From positions 1-64,000 of the forward strand of contig CAXUHG010000003.1 in the NCBI GenBank assembly GCA_964250805.1: a stretch of DNA of 64,000 bases, given 5' to 3'. The notes beneath the pieces were generated by a model. That model had not been told where the DNA came from. It searched no databases and saw only the letters and a program-made list of their open reading frames with translations. The translations under genes were made by a program, and so were the position numbers. The stretch comes from JBBQVS01 sp964250805 (GTDB taxonomy: Bacteria; Chloroflexota; Ktedonobacteria; Ktedonobacterales; Ktedonobacteraceae). Position 1 is the stretch's first letter; each line of letters starts with the position of its first letter. Shown in pieces: positions 54,125-63,690 of this stretch.

Positions 54125-55458
54125 GGCATGGACTCCTTTGCTATTTCAAGGGAGGAAGAATGGTGATCTAGAAGCGGAAGAGTTGATAGTCTCCCTGTCA
54201 TAAGTTCCTCCAAGAGCGTGCGGAAAAGTTCCTCTTGCAGTGATATTTCTTTTTCGAGTGCAGTGACCTTAGCCATACAAGCATTAAAAACTTCTGCAAT
54301 CTTTTCTTGTTCAGCGATGTCAGGAATAGGTATCTCGAAATTTTGTAACTTACTCGCACTGATATTAGATTGGCTCACACCACGAGATGCCAATGCTCTT
54401 AACCGTCTTTGAGTTGGCTCCCAATTAAAATACCAATTTAAGAATTTGGAGCTTAGCTGTTTTCCATCCGTTGTAAGTCTAATTAAGTAGGATGCAAAAA
54501 CAGCAGGAATATTTGTATCAAATAGAGAAGTTTTTCCAACAAGATCAGCACTGTTCGTTCGATTAAAAAGTACATCACCTTTATTCAGTTTAAAAATTTG
54601 GAACGTTGCATCATCAAGATTTACATATTGCCAGTCTTTGTAAGTAACTAGCCCATCCATTAAGTTGTTCATTCTAAAAATCGGATATTCTCCTTTAGAA
54701 CTTCCTGCAAGAGAAATGCCATATTGTGCGTTTAGGAGGACCTGTTCCAACTTGCACATTTTCCAACTCTTTGGTATCTCACCAATCTTACTTTGCTTCG
54801 TCGGCTCATTTCGTATCCCATAAGTGAAGAGATGTTGCATTAGAACAAGCTTGTGTTCACGCTCTAGTTGCAGTTCTTTCTTTCGTGCCTGAATTGCGTT
54901 TTGTATGGTTTGCAGAATGTGAGAAATAGCCCGTTGTTCGGGAAGAGAAGGTAGATCAATATCCAAACTTGCTAAAGTAGATGCGCTCAATCTTTGTCTT
55001 CCAGTAGACCCCTCCATTTTACTGGCTAAAGTAGAACGAACGTTGTGTCTAAGTAAGTAATAGAACAAGTAGTACTGGTTACTGACTCCCTCAATCTCTT
55101 TGATCGGTATTACTTCGGTAGTTGCTACTCCAAAAGATGTGGGTAATTTCTCAATAATTCCCTGTTTCCCATTTTCAAATGAAGGAGTGATTTTGGAAAG
55201 AAGAATATCGCCAGGCTCAAAGTACGTTCCGCTTTATATACTAAGACCGTTCCTAAGGTTAAATTGATTAAAAAACAGTTGTCCAATTGGTATAGCTTCC
55301 ATTGGAATAAAGGGAATGTATTCATAATCAGAATACCGCACTTGGTTTGGTTTCTTAGTGAATTTGAAAACTTCTCCTAATTTGGTATGTTGCCAATCTT
55401 GGTGCTTTTCTTCTTCATCGTTCTTCGTAAAGAGAGCATCCAGAATAGTACCTCCCAT
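54121..55458 (-). pseudogene. hsdS: Type I specificity subunit S with one in-frame stop
   Basis: Chooses the DNA target of the complex. Seen: reading starts at ATG 55458, 1 bp after hsdM, and runs through a first target-recognition half, a conserved helix (LPSLPEQRAISHILQTIQNA), a second recognition half (SKIGEIPKSWKMCKLEQVL) and a closing helix (PIPDIAEQEKIAEVFNACM). The only defect is a TAA at codon 75 (55234-55236) where an AAA Lys would restore the frame; both sides are in the same frame. It could be a recent null mutation, a sequencing error, or a readthrough/recoding site. Confidence 0.85.
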
Positions 55459-55459
55459 G

Positions 55460-57127
55460 TTATAACTCTACTACTCGATTTAATTCCAACTTCCCAAGTA
55501 TTTCTGTCAATTTATTGTCAGCCTGTTCTCTCTCCGTCTGCGCCACAGCTAAATCTGCCACAATCTCTTGTATTGCTCTATACATCATCGCGTCATTTAC
55601 CTCAATAAACTGCGAAGGGCCTAAATTGTAGTCAGTGTTATGTATCTCTTCGAGTGTGACAACTCTACTTAGCTTTGGACGTGTTTCCCATTCACGATAC
55701 ACTTCTGCAATTGCAGAGATACCTTCACTAGTAAGCTCATTTTTCGGCTTTCTTTTGATGAAATAATTAGAGGCATTGATAAGCAATATCTGATTTTTGC
55801 GTTTGACTGGCTTGTTACGGTTGAGTATGACAATGACGCCTGGTGCAGAAGTATTGTAGAAAAGGTTTTCGGGTAACAGTAGAACGCACTCAATGCGGTC
55901 CTCTTCAACAAATCTGCGGCGTATATTGCGCTCACGGTTAGAGGATTTGCTACCAGAACCACGTGAAACCGCCCCAGAATCGAGTACAACAGCGGCACGT
56001 CCATTTTCATTAAGCGAAGCGTAGATGTGTTGTAACCATCCCCAGTCTGCGGAGGAGCGTGATGGGATGCCAAAGTGCGAGAATCGTTCATACGGATCAT
56101 GTTCATAGAAACTCTCGGCGTAGTTATCCTGGTTCCACATGGGATTGGCGACGACATAATCGAACTTCTTCAGCCCTGACCCCTTTGCAGCAAAGCCAGG
56201 ATTACGCAAAGTGTCGCCAATAGCAAATCTTGCTCCTGTATAGTCGTGGAGGAACATGTTCATCTTCGCCATAGCAAAGGTGACAGGGTTAAATTCTTGC
56301 CCAAAGAGCTTTGGTGCCTTCCCCTTATCTTCAGGGTTGCGCTCTTCAAAGAGCAAGCGTGCCTTTATCAGTAGGCCACCAGAGCCACAAGCAGGATCAT
56401 AAATTTCTTTCTGCGGTTCCGGGTTGAGCAATTCGGCAATGAGCCACGAGACTTCTTTGGGAGTATAGAACTCACCTGCACTCTGTCCTTGACCCTCAGC
56501 GAATTTGCGTAGCAGGTACTCATAGGCGCGGCCCAAGATGTCCGGTTCGGCGTTGTGCAGACCAAGACGATGACGACTAATAATTTCAATTAGCTTGGCA
56601 AGTGGTTCCTCATCTAGTGTACGCTGACCACTCTGTCGCTCATTATAATCTCTAACATTAATGACACCCTCAAGTTGTGGATTCAATTCTGCTACTTTCC
56701 ACATTGCATCGGTAACGAACTGACCTAAACTGCCATCAGTGGGATGATTGCGAAGTCGCAACCAACGATATTCGTCAGGGATGTAGAAGCGCACAATGGG
56801 AACACGATTTTCAACAAGAGCACGTTGATGATCTACTCTTATATAAGCATACGCAGTTTTCTCATCCCCAAACTTTTCTATAAACTGCCGACCTTCATCA
56901 TCAAAGACATCTGAAAGACGCTTATAAAATATGAGAGGCAAAATAAAGTCTTTGTACTTGGGAGCGTCAGTCGAACCACGAATTGCACAAGCCGCGTCCC
57001 ATAACCATGTTTCTAAAGTTGCAATACTGAGATGCTCATCGGAATGCAAGGCTAGTGGAAGTACCTGTTGATTTGCGGAGTGAGACGAGGCCTGATAGTG
57101 AGCATTGCCATTTTTCTTTACTGCCAT
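55460..57127 (-). CDS. hsdM: Type I DNA methyltransferase subunit M
   Basis: Adenine methylase core of the type I system. Seen: N-terminal HsdM helical domain (LETWLWDAACAIRGSTDA), SAM motif I IYDPACGSGGLL preceded by SAGEFYTPKEVSWLI, and catalytic motif IV FDYVVANPMW (an NPPF variant). 555 aa, full length. First gene of the hsdM-hsdS-hsdR-peptidase operon. An AT-rich 600-bp region with degenerate repeats lies upstream. If HsdS is non-functional, neither modification nor restriction would occur. Confidence 0.93.
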   Translation of the reverse strand: MAVKKNGNAHYQASSHSANQQVLPLALHSDEHLSIATLETWLWDAACAIRGSTDAPKYKDFILPLIFYKRLSDVFDDEGRQFIEKFGDEKTAYAYIRVDHQRALVENRVPIVRFYIPDEYRWLRLRNHPTDGSLGQFVTDAMWKVAELNPQLEGVINVRDYNERQSGQRTLDEEPLAKLIEIISRHRLGLHNAEPDILGRAYEYLLRKFAEGQGQSAGEFYTPKEVSWLIAELLNPEPQKEIYDPACGSGGLLIKARLLFEERNPEDKGKAPKLFGQEFNPVTFAMAKMNMFLHDYTGARFAIGDTLRNPGFAAKGSGLKKFDYVVANPMWNQDNYAESFYEHDPYERFSHFGIPSRSSADWGWLQHIYASLNENGRAAVVLDSGAVSRGSGSKSSNRERNIRRRFVEEDRIECVLLLPENLFYNTSAPGVIVILNRNKPVKRKNQILLINASNYFIKRKPKNELTSEGISAIAEVYREWETRPKLSRVVTLEEIHNTDYNLGPSQFIEVNDAMMYRAIQEIVADLAVAQTEREQADNKLTEILGKLELNRVVEL

Positions 57128-57564
57128 GATAAGTCCCCTACAAATCTCTATAGAGCTATTTATTTTTCTTCAAGTAAAAAGTGTTGATATGCTAAACGTT
57201 TGAAGTAGAACAAACGTCTTACAAGAATTTACAACGTATATTTGCAAATGGCTTGTGATTGACACTTTATGGGTCTTGTTCAATCTGTAACTTACCTCAA
57301 TTATTGGGCCAAAGCTCATCAGCTTTGAGCATGACCGCTTTCCTTATATCACAAATATTGGGCCGCTTATTTCATATTTATTGGCGTCAACCATACTTAT
57401 TATCATAAATATTGCGGTTGGCAAACACTACTTCTCTTTAAAACAAGTTCTTTTTCTCGCCTTATTATAGACATTGATATGAAGACCGTCAAATCCTTGC
57501 TCTCCTTTCTATCTTGTCAAGAGTCGTGATATCTATCGATCAACATCGGTCCTCTTGTGACGAT
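57128..57564. other. Intergenic region with degenerate TATTGGGCC-like repeats
   Basis: Related motifs recur: TTATTGGGCC (57301), TATTGGGCC (57356), TTATTGGCGTC (57378), AAATATTGCGGTTGG (57408). They lie upstream of hsdM and may be regulator-binding sites, or transposase sites of an old element. No gene is seen. Confidence 0.4.
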
Positions 57565-57613
57565 GATGAGCAAAATTCGATCTTCTTAAGTGGAAGATCG
57601 AATTTTGCTCATC
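57565..57613. terminator. Perfect hairpin with 21-bp arms
   Basis: GATGAGCAAAATTCGATCTTC (written as arm 57565-57585) is followed after 7 bases by its exact reverse complement (57593-57613). It contains AAAATTCG/CGAATTTT, so either strand would end in a U-rich stem. Terminator or small palindromic element, outside the IS1182 ends. Confidence 0.5.
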
Positions 57614-57733
57614 AAGTGTGAAGTAGTTCAGTATGCTACCTTCCAATTCTCAATGTTTTCTCCCTTGAGTTGACCTCAAGCCTTCTTTGAAAAGCACTTC
57701 CCCGGTGAAAATCTCTTCTGAGAAAAAAGTATT

Positions 57734-59355
57734 TAACGTGAGTTCGATACCGTTGGCGAACTCAAAAAGAAGAGATAAAATTAGAGAAGACAGGAGAAAA
57801 GGATCATCCGTAAAAGAGACAGAAAGATATGTTTCGTGTTTCTTGACAGAGAGAGGCAAAAAAGGATAGAAAACCAATGAGTCTCCAAAGAAGCAGTATT
57901 CCTCCGATTCCATCAGAGACCATCCGGGTAGCAAAGGCTGCATTTCCTCGCGGAGATGTCTACATGCAGATGCGCGATGAACTAGGGAATATCTATGACG
58001 ATGCTCTCTTTACGAGTGTCTATGCAGAAGTTGGACAGCCCGCGCTTGCACCTTGGCGTCTTGCCCTAGTCAGCGTGATGCAGTTCGCGGAAAATCTCAG
58101 TGATCGACAGGCTGCTGAAGCGGTTCGAGCGCGGATCGATTGGGAATATGCCCTCTCGCTCTCCTTGGATGATAGTGGATTTCATTATTCGGTCCTCTCG
58201 GAATTTCGAGACCGGAGGCTCACAAGGGAGCATGGAAAGCAAGTTGCTGGATACCCTCCTGGATATGTGCCAGCAACGAGGCTATCTCCACGCCCGTGGA
58301 CGACAACGAACCGATTCCATACATGTGCTAGGAGCTGTGAAAGTCCTCAATTCCCTCGAACTGGTTGGGGAAACGTTACGTCATGCACTCAATGTGCTCG
58401 CAACCGTTGTACCTGAGTGGCTAAAACAGCGCGTCAAGCCAGAATGGTTTGATCGATATGGACAACGGATGGAAGATTATCGTCTTCGCCATCCGACAAA
58501 AGCGAGCGTGATACCCTCAGTGCCACGATTGGTGAGGATGGATTCTTGCTGCTCGCTTGTATTCAACAGGCTCCGGCAATGCAATGGCTATTTGAACTTC
58601 CAGCGATCCAAACGTTGTCAGAGGTTTGGAAACAACAATATCGATGCGAGCAGGGACAGGCTGCTCGCCTGACTCCAAAAGAGATGTCTCCGGTTGGAGA
58701 GTGGATTTGCTCTCCCTACGATCGAGAAGTTCGCTACGGCAAAAAGCGAAACTTCGAGTGGATTGGGTACAAAGTGCATCTGTCGGAATGCTGTGATGAT
58801 GACTTTCCTCACCTCATTACGCAAGTTGAAACGGTCCCAGCAATTGAACAAAATCATCATGCTCTGGCTCCCATTCAAGCAGATTTAGCGGCTAAAGAGC
58901 TTCTTCCAGTTCAACAACTTGTCGATGCAGGCTACGTCAGTGCTAAACGAATCTTGCAGAGCAAAGAGAACTACGCGATTGATTTGATGGGACCAGTCCA
59001 TATTGACCCCAGTTGGCAAGCTCGTACCCCTGGAGCATTAGATGTCGAACACTTCCAGATCGACTGGCAGCAACATCGGGTCACCTGTCCGCAAGGACAG
59101 CAGAGCAGTGCCTGGTATCTGAACCGAGACGCGAAAGGAACCTTCTCGCAAACGACTCGGAACACCGGCTTGCGGAGGTCACGTTATCTTGGTCTCAAAA
59201 AAACACATCTCCAGCATATACTTTCAGCGGTGGCAACGAATATTCTTCGCTTGGTGCAATGGCGGATGGGATTCCTCGGGCGAAAACTCGGACCTCGCGT
59301 TTTGCTGCTTTAGCTGCTTAACCGGGAGTTCACCAACAGTATCGAACTCATGTTA
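57734..59355 (+). mobile_element. IS1182-family-like insertion element
   Basis: Imperfect inverted ends of up to 30 bp (57734-57763 and 59326-59355; core GAGTTCGATAC...GAACTC, each end itself partly palindromic) enclose a frameshifted IS1182-type transposase. No clear target duplication was found. Confidence 0.7.
57877..59313 (+). pseudogene. IS1182-like transposase, frameshifted
   Basis: Seen: frame 1 carries VYAEVGQPALAPWRLALVSV and EAVRARIDWEYALSLSLDDS (DUF772 N-terminal domain), shifts near 58230 to RGYLHARGRQRTDSIHVLGA, then near 58550 to EWICSPYDREVRYGKKRNFE, YKVHLSECCDDD and the C-terminal DDE_Tnp_1_6 part (VTCPQGQQSSAWYLNRDAKG, HILSAVATNILRLVQWRMG). At least two frameshifts break it. 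AAAAAAGGATAG precedes the first ATG. Confidence 0.8.
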
Positions 59356-59413
59356 TTTAGCACGTCTTTTCTCGAACGAACTGTGATACAGTGAGAATGA
59401 ACGCGGGAGTTCT

Positions 59414-60775
59414 CTACCCATTGGTATACATTTTCTCTGATGCATTAATACTATACAAACGTAGCATAGCAAACACCCCTGCACTCATTGAGATTAGACC
59501 GGAAAGGGAAATTAGAGTATCGTAAGGTCCTAGATTGAGTCCCCAAAAGTGGGCATGAAAATGCAAAAAAAGCGTACTGACTAGGTAGCCACCTAAAGCG
59601 GTCGAAACCAGTTGAGCTATATTCATGGCTGGCAAGATCAAAGCCCACACACGACCTAAATACTCTCTTGGCGTGAACTTGAGCACCAATGGGCTAAAAG
59701 CGACATTTATCGCCGCATTGGGTATCCCCTGAACAACCAAGAGAGTGCAAGCCAGCCAAAACATGGTTTGTCGGGCATAGAGAAGCTCTACTGAACCAAC
59801 AATCAGCGTTCCCAAAGCAAAAAGGCGCCCTAAGCCAATACGCTGTCCCCACCAACCAAGCAGTACGGCTCCTACCATGAGTCCTACTCCATTCGCTGCG
59901 CTGAGCAGGCCGTACAAGCTAGTTGAAATATGTAGATTATGCGTGGCAAAGAAGATAGCTAGCGGCATAGAGAGGCCAGCACTAAAGAGAACTAAACACA
60001 TGACCACTAACAGTGTTGTCAGTACCCTCTCACGCAACAGGAAACGTACTCCATCCCCAAATTCCTGCCAGAAATGTCTCATCTCTTTCTCTTGCAGATT
60101 TCTATCAGCCTTTCTCTGTGGCAGATGGATGTGAAAAATCATCAAGAACGAGAAGAGGAAAGAAACAGCATTAAAAACCAGCAACCACGGCAAACCGATG
60201 AGAAAGAAGAGCGGTGTGGTCAATGATGGACCCAGAATCATTACCAGATTCATTGAGGATTGTGCAAACCCAGTAGCACGAGCACGATAGATATCAGGAA
60301 CGATATCAACGGTGAGCGTAGCTCGAGCTGGATTGAAGAACTGGGAGCAAAGGCTTGTTAGGAGCACTACGAGGTAAACTGCACCCAGTTGCCAGAAAGC
60401 TGGAAGATGCCCCCCAAGAAACAGCTTCAGTGGCACAACTCCCGTACAGATAGTGAGGAGGAGAATCAACGCGGCACGCACAAGGTCCATCACCAACAAT
60501 ACACGTTGCGTTTCCCAGCGGTCCACAAAGACACCTGCAAATGGTCCTGCTAAAAATGAAGGGAGCAACTCAGCCACTAGCAAACCACTCACTGCTAGTG
60601 GTGCCCACGTTTGACCTCGTGCAATTATAGTCACTATCCAGAGCAATAATGTCGTGTTAAAAACAGAGTCACCTAAACCAGAAACAGTCTGACCTACCCA
60701 TAGGAGTACATGCTCACGACTGATATAGAAAGGCAACTTCATTTCATCCTGCACAGGGGAAGTTGAATCAACCAT
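59414..60775 (-). CDS. MFS efflux transporter (MFS_3/EntS-like)
   Basis: Seen: about 12 hydrophobic segments over 453 residues, with LLWVGQTVSGLGDSVF at the start and AGPFAGVFVDRWETQRVLL (motif A region, DRW) and SLCSQFFNPARATLTVDIV, typical of the enterobactin-exporter-like MFS_3 group of drug and siderophore exporters. Divergently transcribed from an ArsR-type regulator, the usual arrangement for a repressor-controlled exporter. Could export the product of the peptide locus beyond; substrate not readable. Confidence 0.88.
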   Translation of the reverse strand: MVDSTSPVQDEMKLPFYISREHVLLWVGQTVSGLGDSVFNTTLLLWIVTIIARGQTWAPLAVSGLLVAELLPSFLAGPFAGVFVDRWETQRVLLVMDLVRAALILLLTICTGVVPLKLFLGGHLPAFWQLGAVYLVVLLTSLCSQFFNPARATLTVDIVPDIYRARATGFAQSSMNLVMILGPSLTTPLFFLIGLPWLLVFNAVSFLFSFLMIFHIHLPQRKADRNLQEKEMRHFWQEFGDGVRFLLRERVLTTLLVVMCLVLFSAGLSMPLAIFFATHNLHISTSLYGLLSAANGVGLMVGAVLLGWWGQRIGLGRLFALGTLIVGSVELLYARQTMFWLACTLLVVQGIPNAAINVAFSPLVLKFTPREYLGRVWALILPAMNIAQLVSTALGGYLVSTLFLHFHAHFWGLNLGPYDTLISLSGLISMSAGVFAMLRLYSINASEKMYTNG

Positions 60776-60828
60776 TATGTCTCCTCCTTATCTCTTCTTT
60801 TAGAATCAATAAACCTATTTTTTGGATT

Positions 60829-60846
60829 ATACCATATTGTTGGTAT
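60829..60846. promoter_or_regulatory. Candidate ArsR operator in the divergent promoter
   Basis: ATACCA, six bases, TGGTAT: a perfect inverted repeat inside the 156-bp gap between the MFS and ArsR genes. Its position and symmetry suit a repressor controlling both. Not proven. Confidence 0.45.
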
Positions 60847-60931
60847 GTTTTATGTGATATAGACAATGTTTGATAGCTATGCTATTTTCAAGGTGTTTTC
60901 ATAGATACGTTTGAGAGAAGGGAAGAAGAAT

Positions 60932-61501
60932 ATGCAACCTAATTATGAAGTGGCTGAATTTCTTGAACTCACCACACCAAATCAGTTAAAAGCACTTGGA
61001 GATGCATTCCGTCAGAAAATTGTACATTTGCTGGCAGAACGTGCCATGACAACTCAGCAACTCGCTACCATGTTGGATACACCCATCAGTACTGTTGCAC
61101 ACCATTTGAAAGTGCTCACCGATACAGAAATTACGAAAGTTGTGTGGACGCGCAAAGTACGTGCTTTGACGGAACGCTACTATGGTTGCACTGCGCGTAA
61201 TTACATTAGTATTTCAAGTACCCCGCATGGACATAAAACTGCTACGATCGATATCCTTTACCAAGCACTAAAAAATATTGTTGCAGAGCCAGAAGAGAAT
61301 TTTTTCTTGGCAAGCACTTTAGGTCATGCTCGTATTCCATTGGCTCAGATTCGTGCTTTTGTTGAGCGAGTAGAACGACTGTCCAAAGAATTTGAAGTGT
61401 TCGACACTTCTGAAGGAATAGATTGTGGCTTTCTCACTGCGATTTACTATGTGAATATTCTAGAGCCATCTAAAAGAAAACAGGAAAAGTTGAAGGATTA
61501 A
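60932..61501 (+). CDS. ArsR-family transcriptional regulator
   Basis: Seen: winged HTH over residues about 12-90 (LKALGDAFRQKIVHLLAERA, TTQQLATMLDTPISTVAHHL, KVLTDTEITKVV), then about 100 residues of helical C-terminal domain typical of larger ArsR/HTH_20 proteins that bind small molecules rather than metals; no CxC metal site is visible. Start at ATG 60932 because GAGAGAAGGGAAGAAGAAT precedes it. Probably represses the divergent exporter. Confidence 0.85.
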   Translation: MQPNYEVAEFLELTTPNQLKALGDAFRQKIVHLLAERAMTTQQLATMLDTPISTVAHHLKVLTDTEITKVVWTRKVRALTERYYGCTARNYISISSTPHGHKTATIDILYQALKNIVAEPEENFFLASTLGHARIPLAQIRAFVERVERLSKEFEVFDTSEGIDCGFLTAIYYVNILEPSKRKQEKLKD

Positions 61502-61549
61502 TAAGCAAAAGATGAAGAAAGGGCTGCAAACAAGCTTGAAGATGCACAT

Positions 61550-61597
61550 TTACTGGCAAGCGTACAGTGAGGTCGCTTACTGTACGCTTGCCAGTAA
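61550..61597. terminator. Bidirectional terminator-like hairpin
   Basis: A perfect 19-bp inverted repeat (61550-61568 and 61579-61597, core TACTGGCAAGCGTACAGT) with a 10-base loop lies between the convergent ArsR and aminopeptidase-like genes. Confidence 0.65.
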
Positions 61598-61606
61598 GTG
61601 TACTCG

Positions 61607-62563
61607 TTACCGATCATTTTCTAGTACAACTTCGGGACAAATGAGATCTATATGTGCGCCAGTCAATCCTTCCCCAATACCTACATGTATTCCTAGTGCC
61701 CCTTCATTTAACTGACTATTGTATTTCCAATCGATGCTTTTTGGCGAAAGACTGGCATTAGTACTGAACGCCATTTCCGTCAATACGAGTTTACGCCGAG
61801 GATTTGTTAGATACTCCAGTTCTTCTTTAATTTCTTTGTCTCCAGCCAGAACGCTTACAACTCGCGAGTCTTCTATTTTAACCGAAAGTGGAAATCGATC
61901 CTGATGACGTAAGTCTTGAAAAAGGCTCCAGGCTTGGGTAACGAGTGGGTGAATAATCTCATGCATCTGACGATGATAGGCTACTGCAACCCCTGGAACG
62001 CTTAGTGTTCCATTAACAGTAAATGCAGGCACAATATCGTCTGCTTGTGAAACCATACCAACTTCAAAAAATGAACCGATACCATCCCAGTCACCTAAAG
62101 CTAATGCACTGTTCGTTTTAGGTCCCATAACGGTAACGTTTTCTTCGACCTTACATGTGATACGAGACGCATTACCACTCATAATAAAAGGGTCTTCTTT
62201 TTCTAGTAAAAGCCTGAGAAATTTTGCATTTAGACTGGCTGCGATTTCAAATTGAGACTGAGCCAATACTTTCACTGTATAGCAAGCAGCTTCCATAGAG
62301 GGATCAAAAGATACAAGTGGGACTAGAAGGACTCGTGAGTCACGAAAAAGATTATACCAATCACTATATGGAGGAATAGCAGCGAAATCTGTAGAGAAAC
62401 TGATGATGTTCTCGCGCTGCCTAGAAGAAAGTTTCTTCGCTACGTCAAAATCTCCCGCTGGACAATCTATAGACTCAAACCAATCAATCAAAGTAGGAAA
62501 ATCGTCGAATACGTAAGACAAACTACGAGTGAGCATTTCCTTCAAATTTTGCTGTTGCTTCAT
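61607..62563 (-). CDS. M29 aminopeptidase-like metalloprotein
   Basis: Seen: the C-terminal third matches the layout of thermophilic aminopeptidase (M29/AmpS-type) proteins: LTEMAFSTNASLSP, IDWKYNSQLNEGALGIHVGI, GEGLTGAHIDLICP, with potential metal ligands His293, His304 and Asp306. The N-terminal 170 residues are more divergent. The gene is leftward and downstream of a 75-aa Cys-containing peptide gene, so it could trim or bind that peptide. Assignment is by motif only; it might be a catalytically dead homologue. An AAGGTTTC stretch lies upstream of the ATG, a weak site. Confidence 0.5.
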   Translation of the reverse strand: MKQQQNLKEMLTRSLSYVFDDFPTLIDWFESIDCPAGDFDVAKKLSSRQRENIISFSTDFAAIPPYSDWYNLFRDSRVLLVPLVSFDPSMEAACYTVKVLAQSQFEIAASLNAKFLRLLLEKEDPFIMSGNASRITCKVEENVTVMGPKTNSALALGDWDGIGSFFEVGMVSQADDIVPAFTVNGTLSVPGVAVAYHRQMHEIIHPLVTQAWSLFQDLRHQDRFPLSVKIEDSRVVSVLAGDKEIKEELEYLTNPRRKLVLTEMAFSTNASLSPKSIDWKYNSQLNEGALGIHVGIGEGLTGAHIDLICPEVVLENDR

Positions 62564-63106
62564 GACCTTGAAACCTTCCTGTAGCGAACTTTAGCAATCT
62601 GTAGTGCAGGTTTTTGCAAGTTAAAGAAAAGACTCATGAGGTTGACTCTTCTCAGAATCGTTTAGAAGCATCTAAGGAGAAAGATCACGAGCCTAAACAA
62701 CTTCATTCTCACCTGTTTTTGTACGATTGATGATATGTTGACAAGTGGTTGGATCCCAAGCTGGTAAACGTGAAAGCCATCAGCAGTTCCCTGGGTCTGT
62801 TGTAAGAGAAAATCATCTCCTAATCTTTCAATCACCACTCGGTCTGCTTGTCTCTAAAGATAACCTGTATATTGCACAATGTTTACGCAATCATGAGCTA
62901 ACCTGCAGTCTACCAGGAAGCTGTTGTGTACGAACTACGTGATGCGTGAGTTCATCAGAATCTCACATCGGGGGCGTCAAAAGTTTATTGTTGCCAATCT
63001 ACCGTTTTGTCTAGTTGAACTGCCGTACTCGCTTCTGTGACCTGATGACCTACTAAAAATTTTCCTACTAAATTGTAGGTCAGAGTGATACGATACGTTG
63101 TACTAC
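62564..63106. other. Gene-poor stretch
   Basis: One 65-codon frame (62745-62942) contains two loosely similar segments but has no ribosome site. It may be remnant DNA. Otherwise nothing is recognised; the leader of the aminopeptidase-like gene should be at the left. Confidence 0.35.
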
Positions 63107-63334
63107 TTACTCAATTAGCGTACTTGCACAGGGGCAACTGAGAAGTTTCTCAACAATGGAAGAACCGGACGCCAAGTTTGTTGGACTGTATACCTGATAT
63201 ATTTGGTCCTGACCTGGTTCAGCATCGTTGACAGGAAGAGAAATGTCTCCTAGGTCAACAACTGGAGAATTGTATCTACCTTCGGAAACAAGGTGTAATT
63301 GGCGCATTTTCTTTTCTACGTTTGCAGACATCAT
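63107..63334 (-). CDS. 75-aa peptide, possible RiPP precursor
   Basis: Seen: ATGATG start directly behind AAAGGAGACGA, one of the strongest ribosome sites in the window. The product has a charged, helical N-terminal part (NVEKKMRQLHLVSEGRY), an acidic middle and a short C-terminal segment with two Cys and several Ser/Thr (KLLSCPCASTLIE). A leader plus small Cys/Ser/Thr core layout is typical of ribosomally made, modified peptides. No modifying enzyme is certain: the nearby M29-like protein, the MFS exporter and the unknown divergent gene are the candidates. Confidence 0.55.
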   Translation of the reverse strand: MMSANVEKKMRQLHLVSEGRYNSPVVDLGDISLPVNDAEPGQDQIYQVYSPTNLASGSSIVEKLLSCPCASTLIE

Positions 63335-63690
63335 TCGTCTCCTTTCATGATTAAAAAAACTTTAGCTGCGAAAGGAAATTTGGTATCACTCTAACCATGA
63401 ATCATATAACATATTACGAATAGAAAGTCAACCTATTTTAAGGTATTAAAATTTCTTAACACAATTATACGAAATAAAATTTACGATATTACGAAAGATA
63501 TTCCCTGCTAAATCCTGCTATTTTTATTGTTTTTGCAGTATGATAATTACTATGTATGTGTACATAATCCATACCATTTCAACAGTATTATCACTTTGAA
63601 TGCCTTGATATATTACTTAAAATATGTTACCCTCTATAAAAGTAAGGGATAATGTAAGTATTATATTAGCACAAAGGAGATGTTTTTGTG
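63335..63690. other. AT-rich divergent intergenic region
   Basis: Very A+T-rich, between the leftward 75-aa peptide gene and a rightward gene. It should hold two divergent promoters. No RNA gene was recognised. Confidence 0.4.

Noticed and set aside
55125..55325. Separate small gene within the hsdS region
   Set aside because: It is another frame across hsdS. The true hsdS frame continues through this stretch with only one stop codon.
57728..59360. ATTTA target duplication around the IS1182-type element
   Set aside because: ATTTA occurs near both ends but not at positions consistent with symmetric ends, so it was not accepted.
62745..62942. 65-aa frame with two similar halves
   Set aside because: No ribosome site, no family resemblance; the internal similarity is weak.
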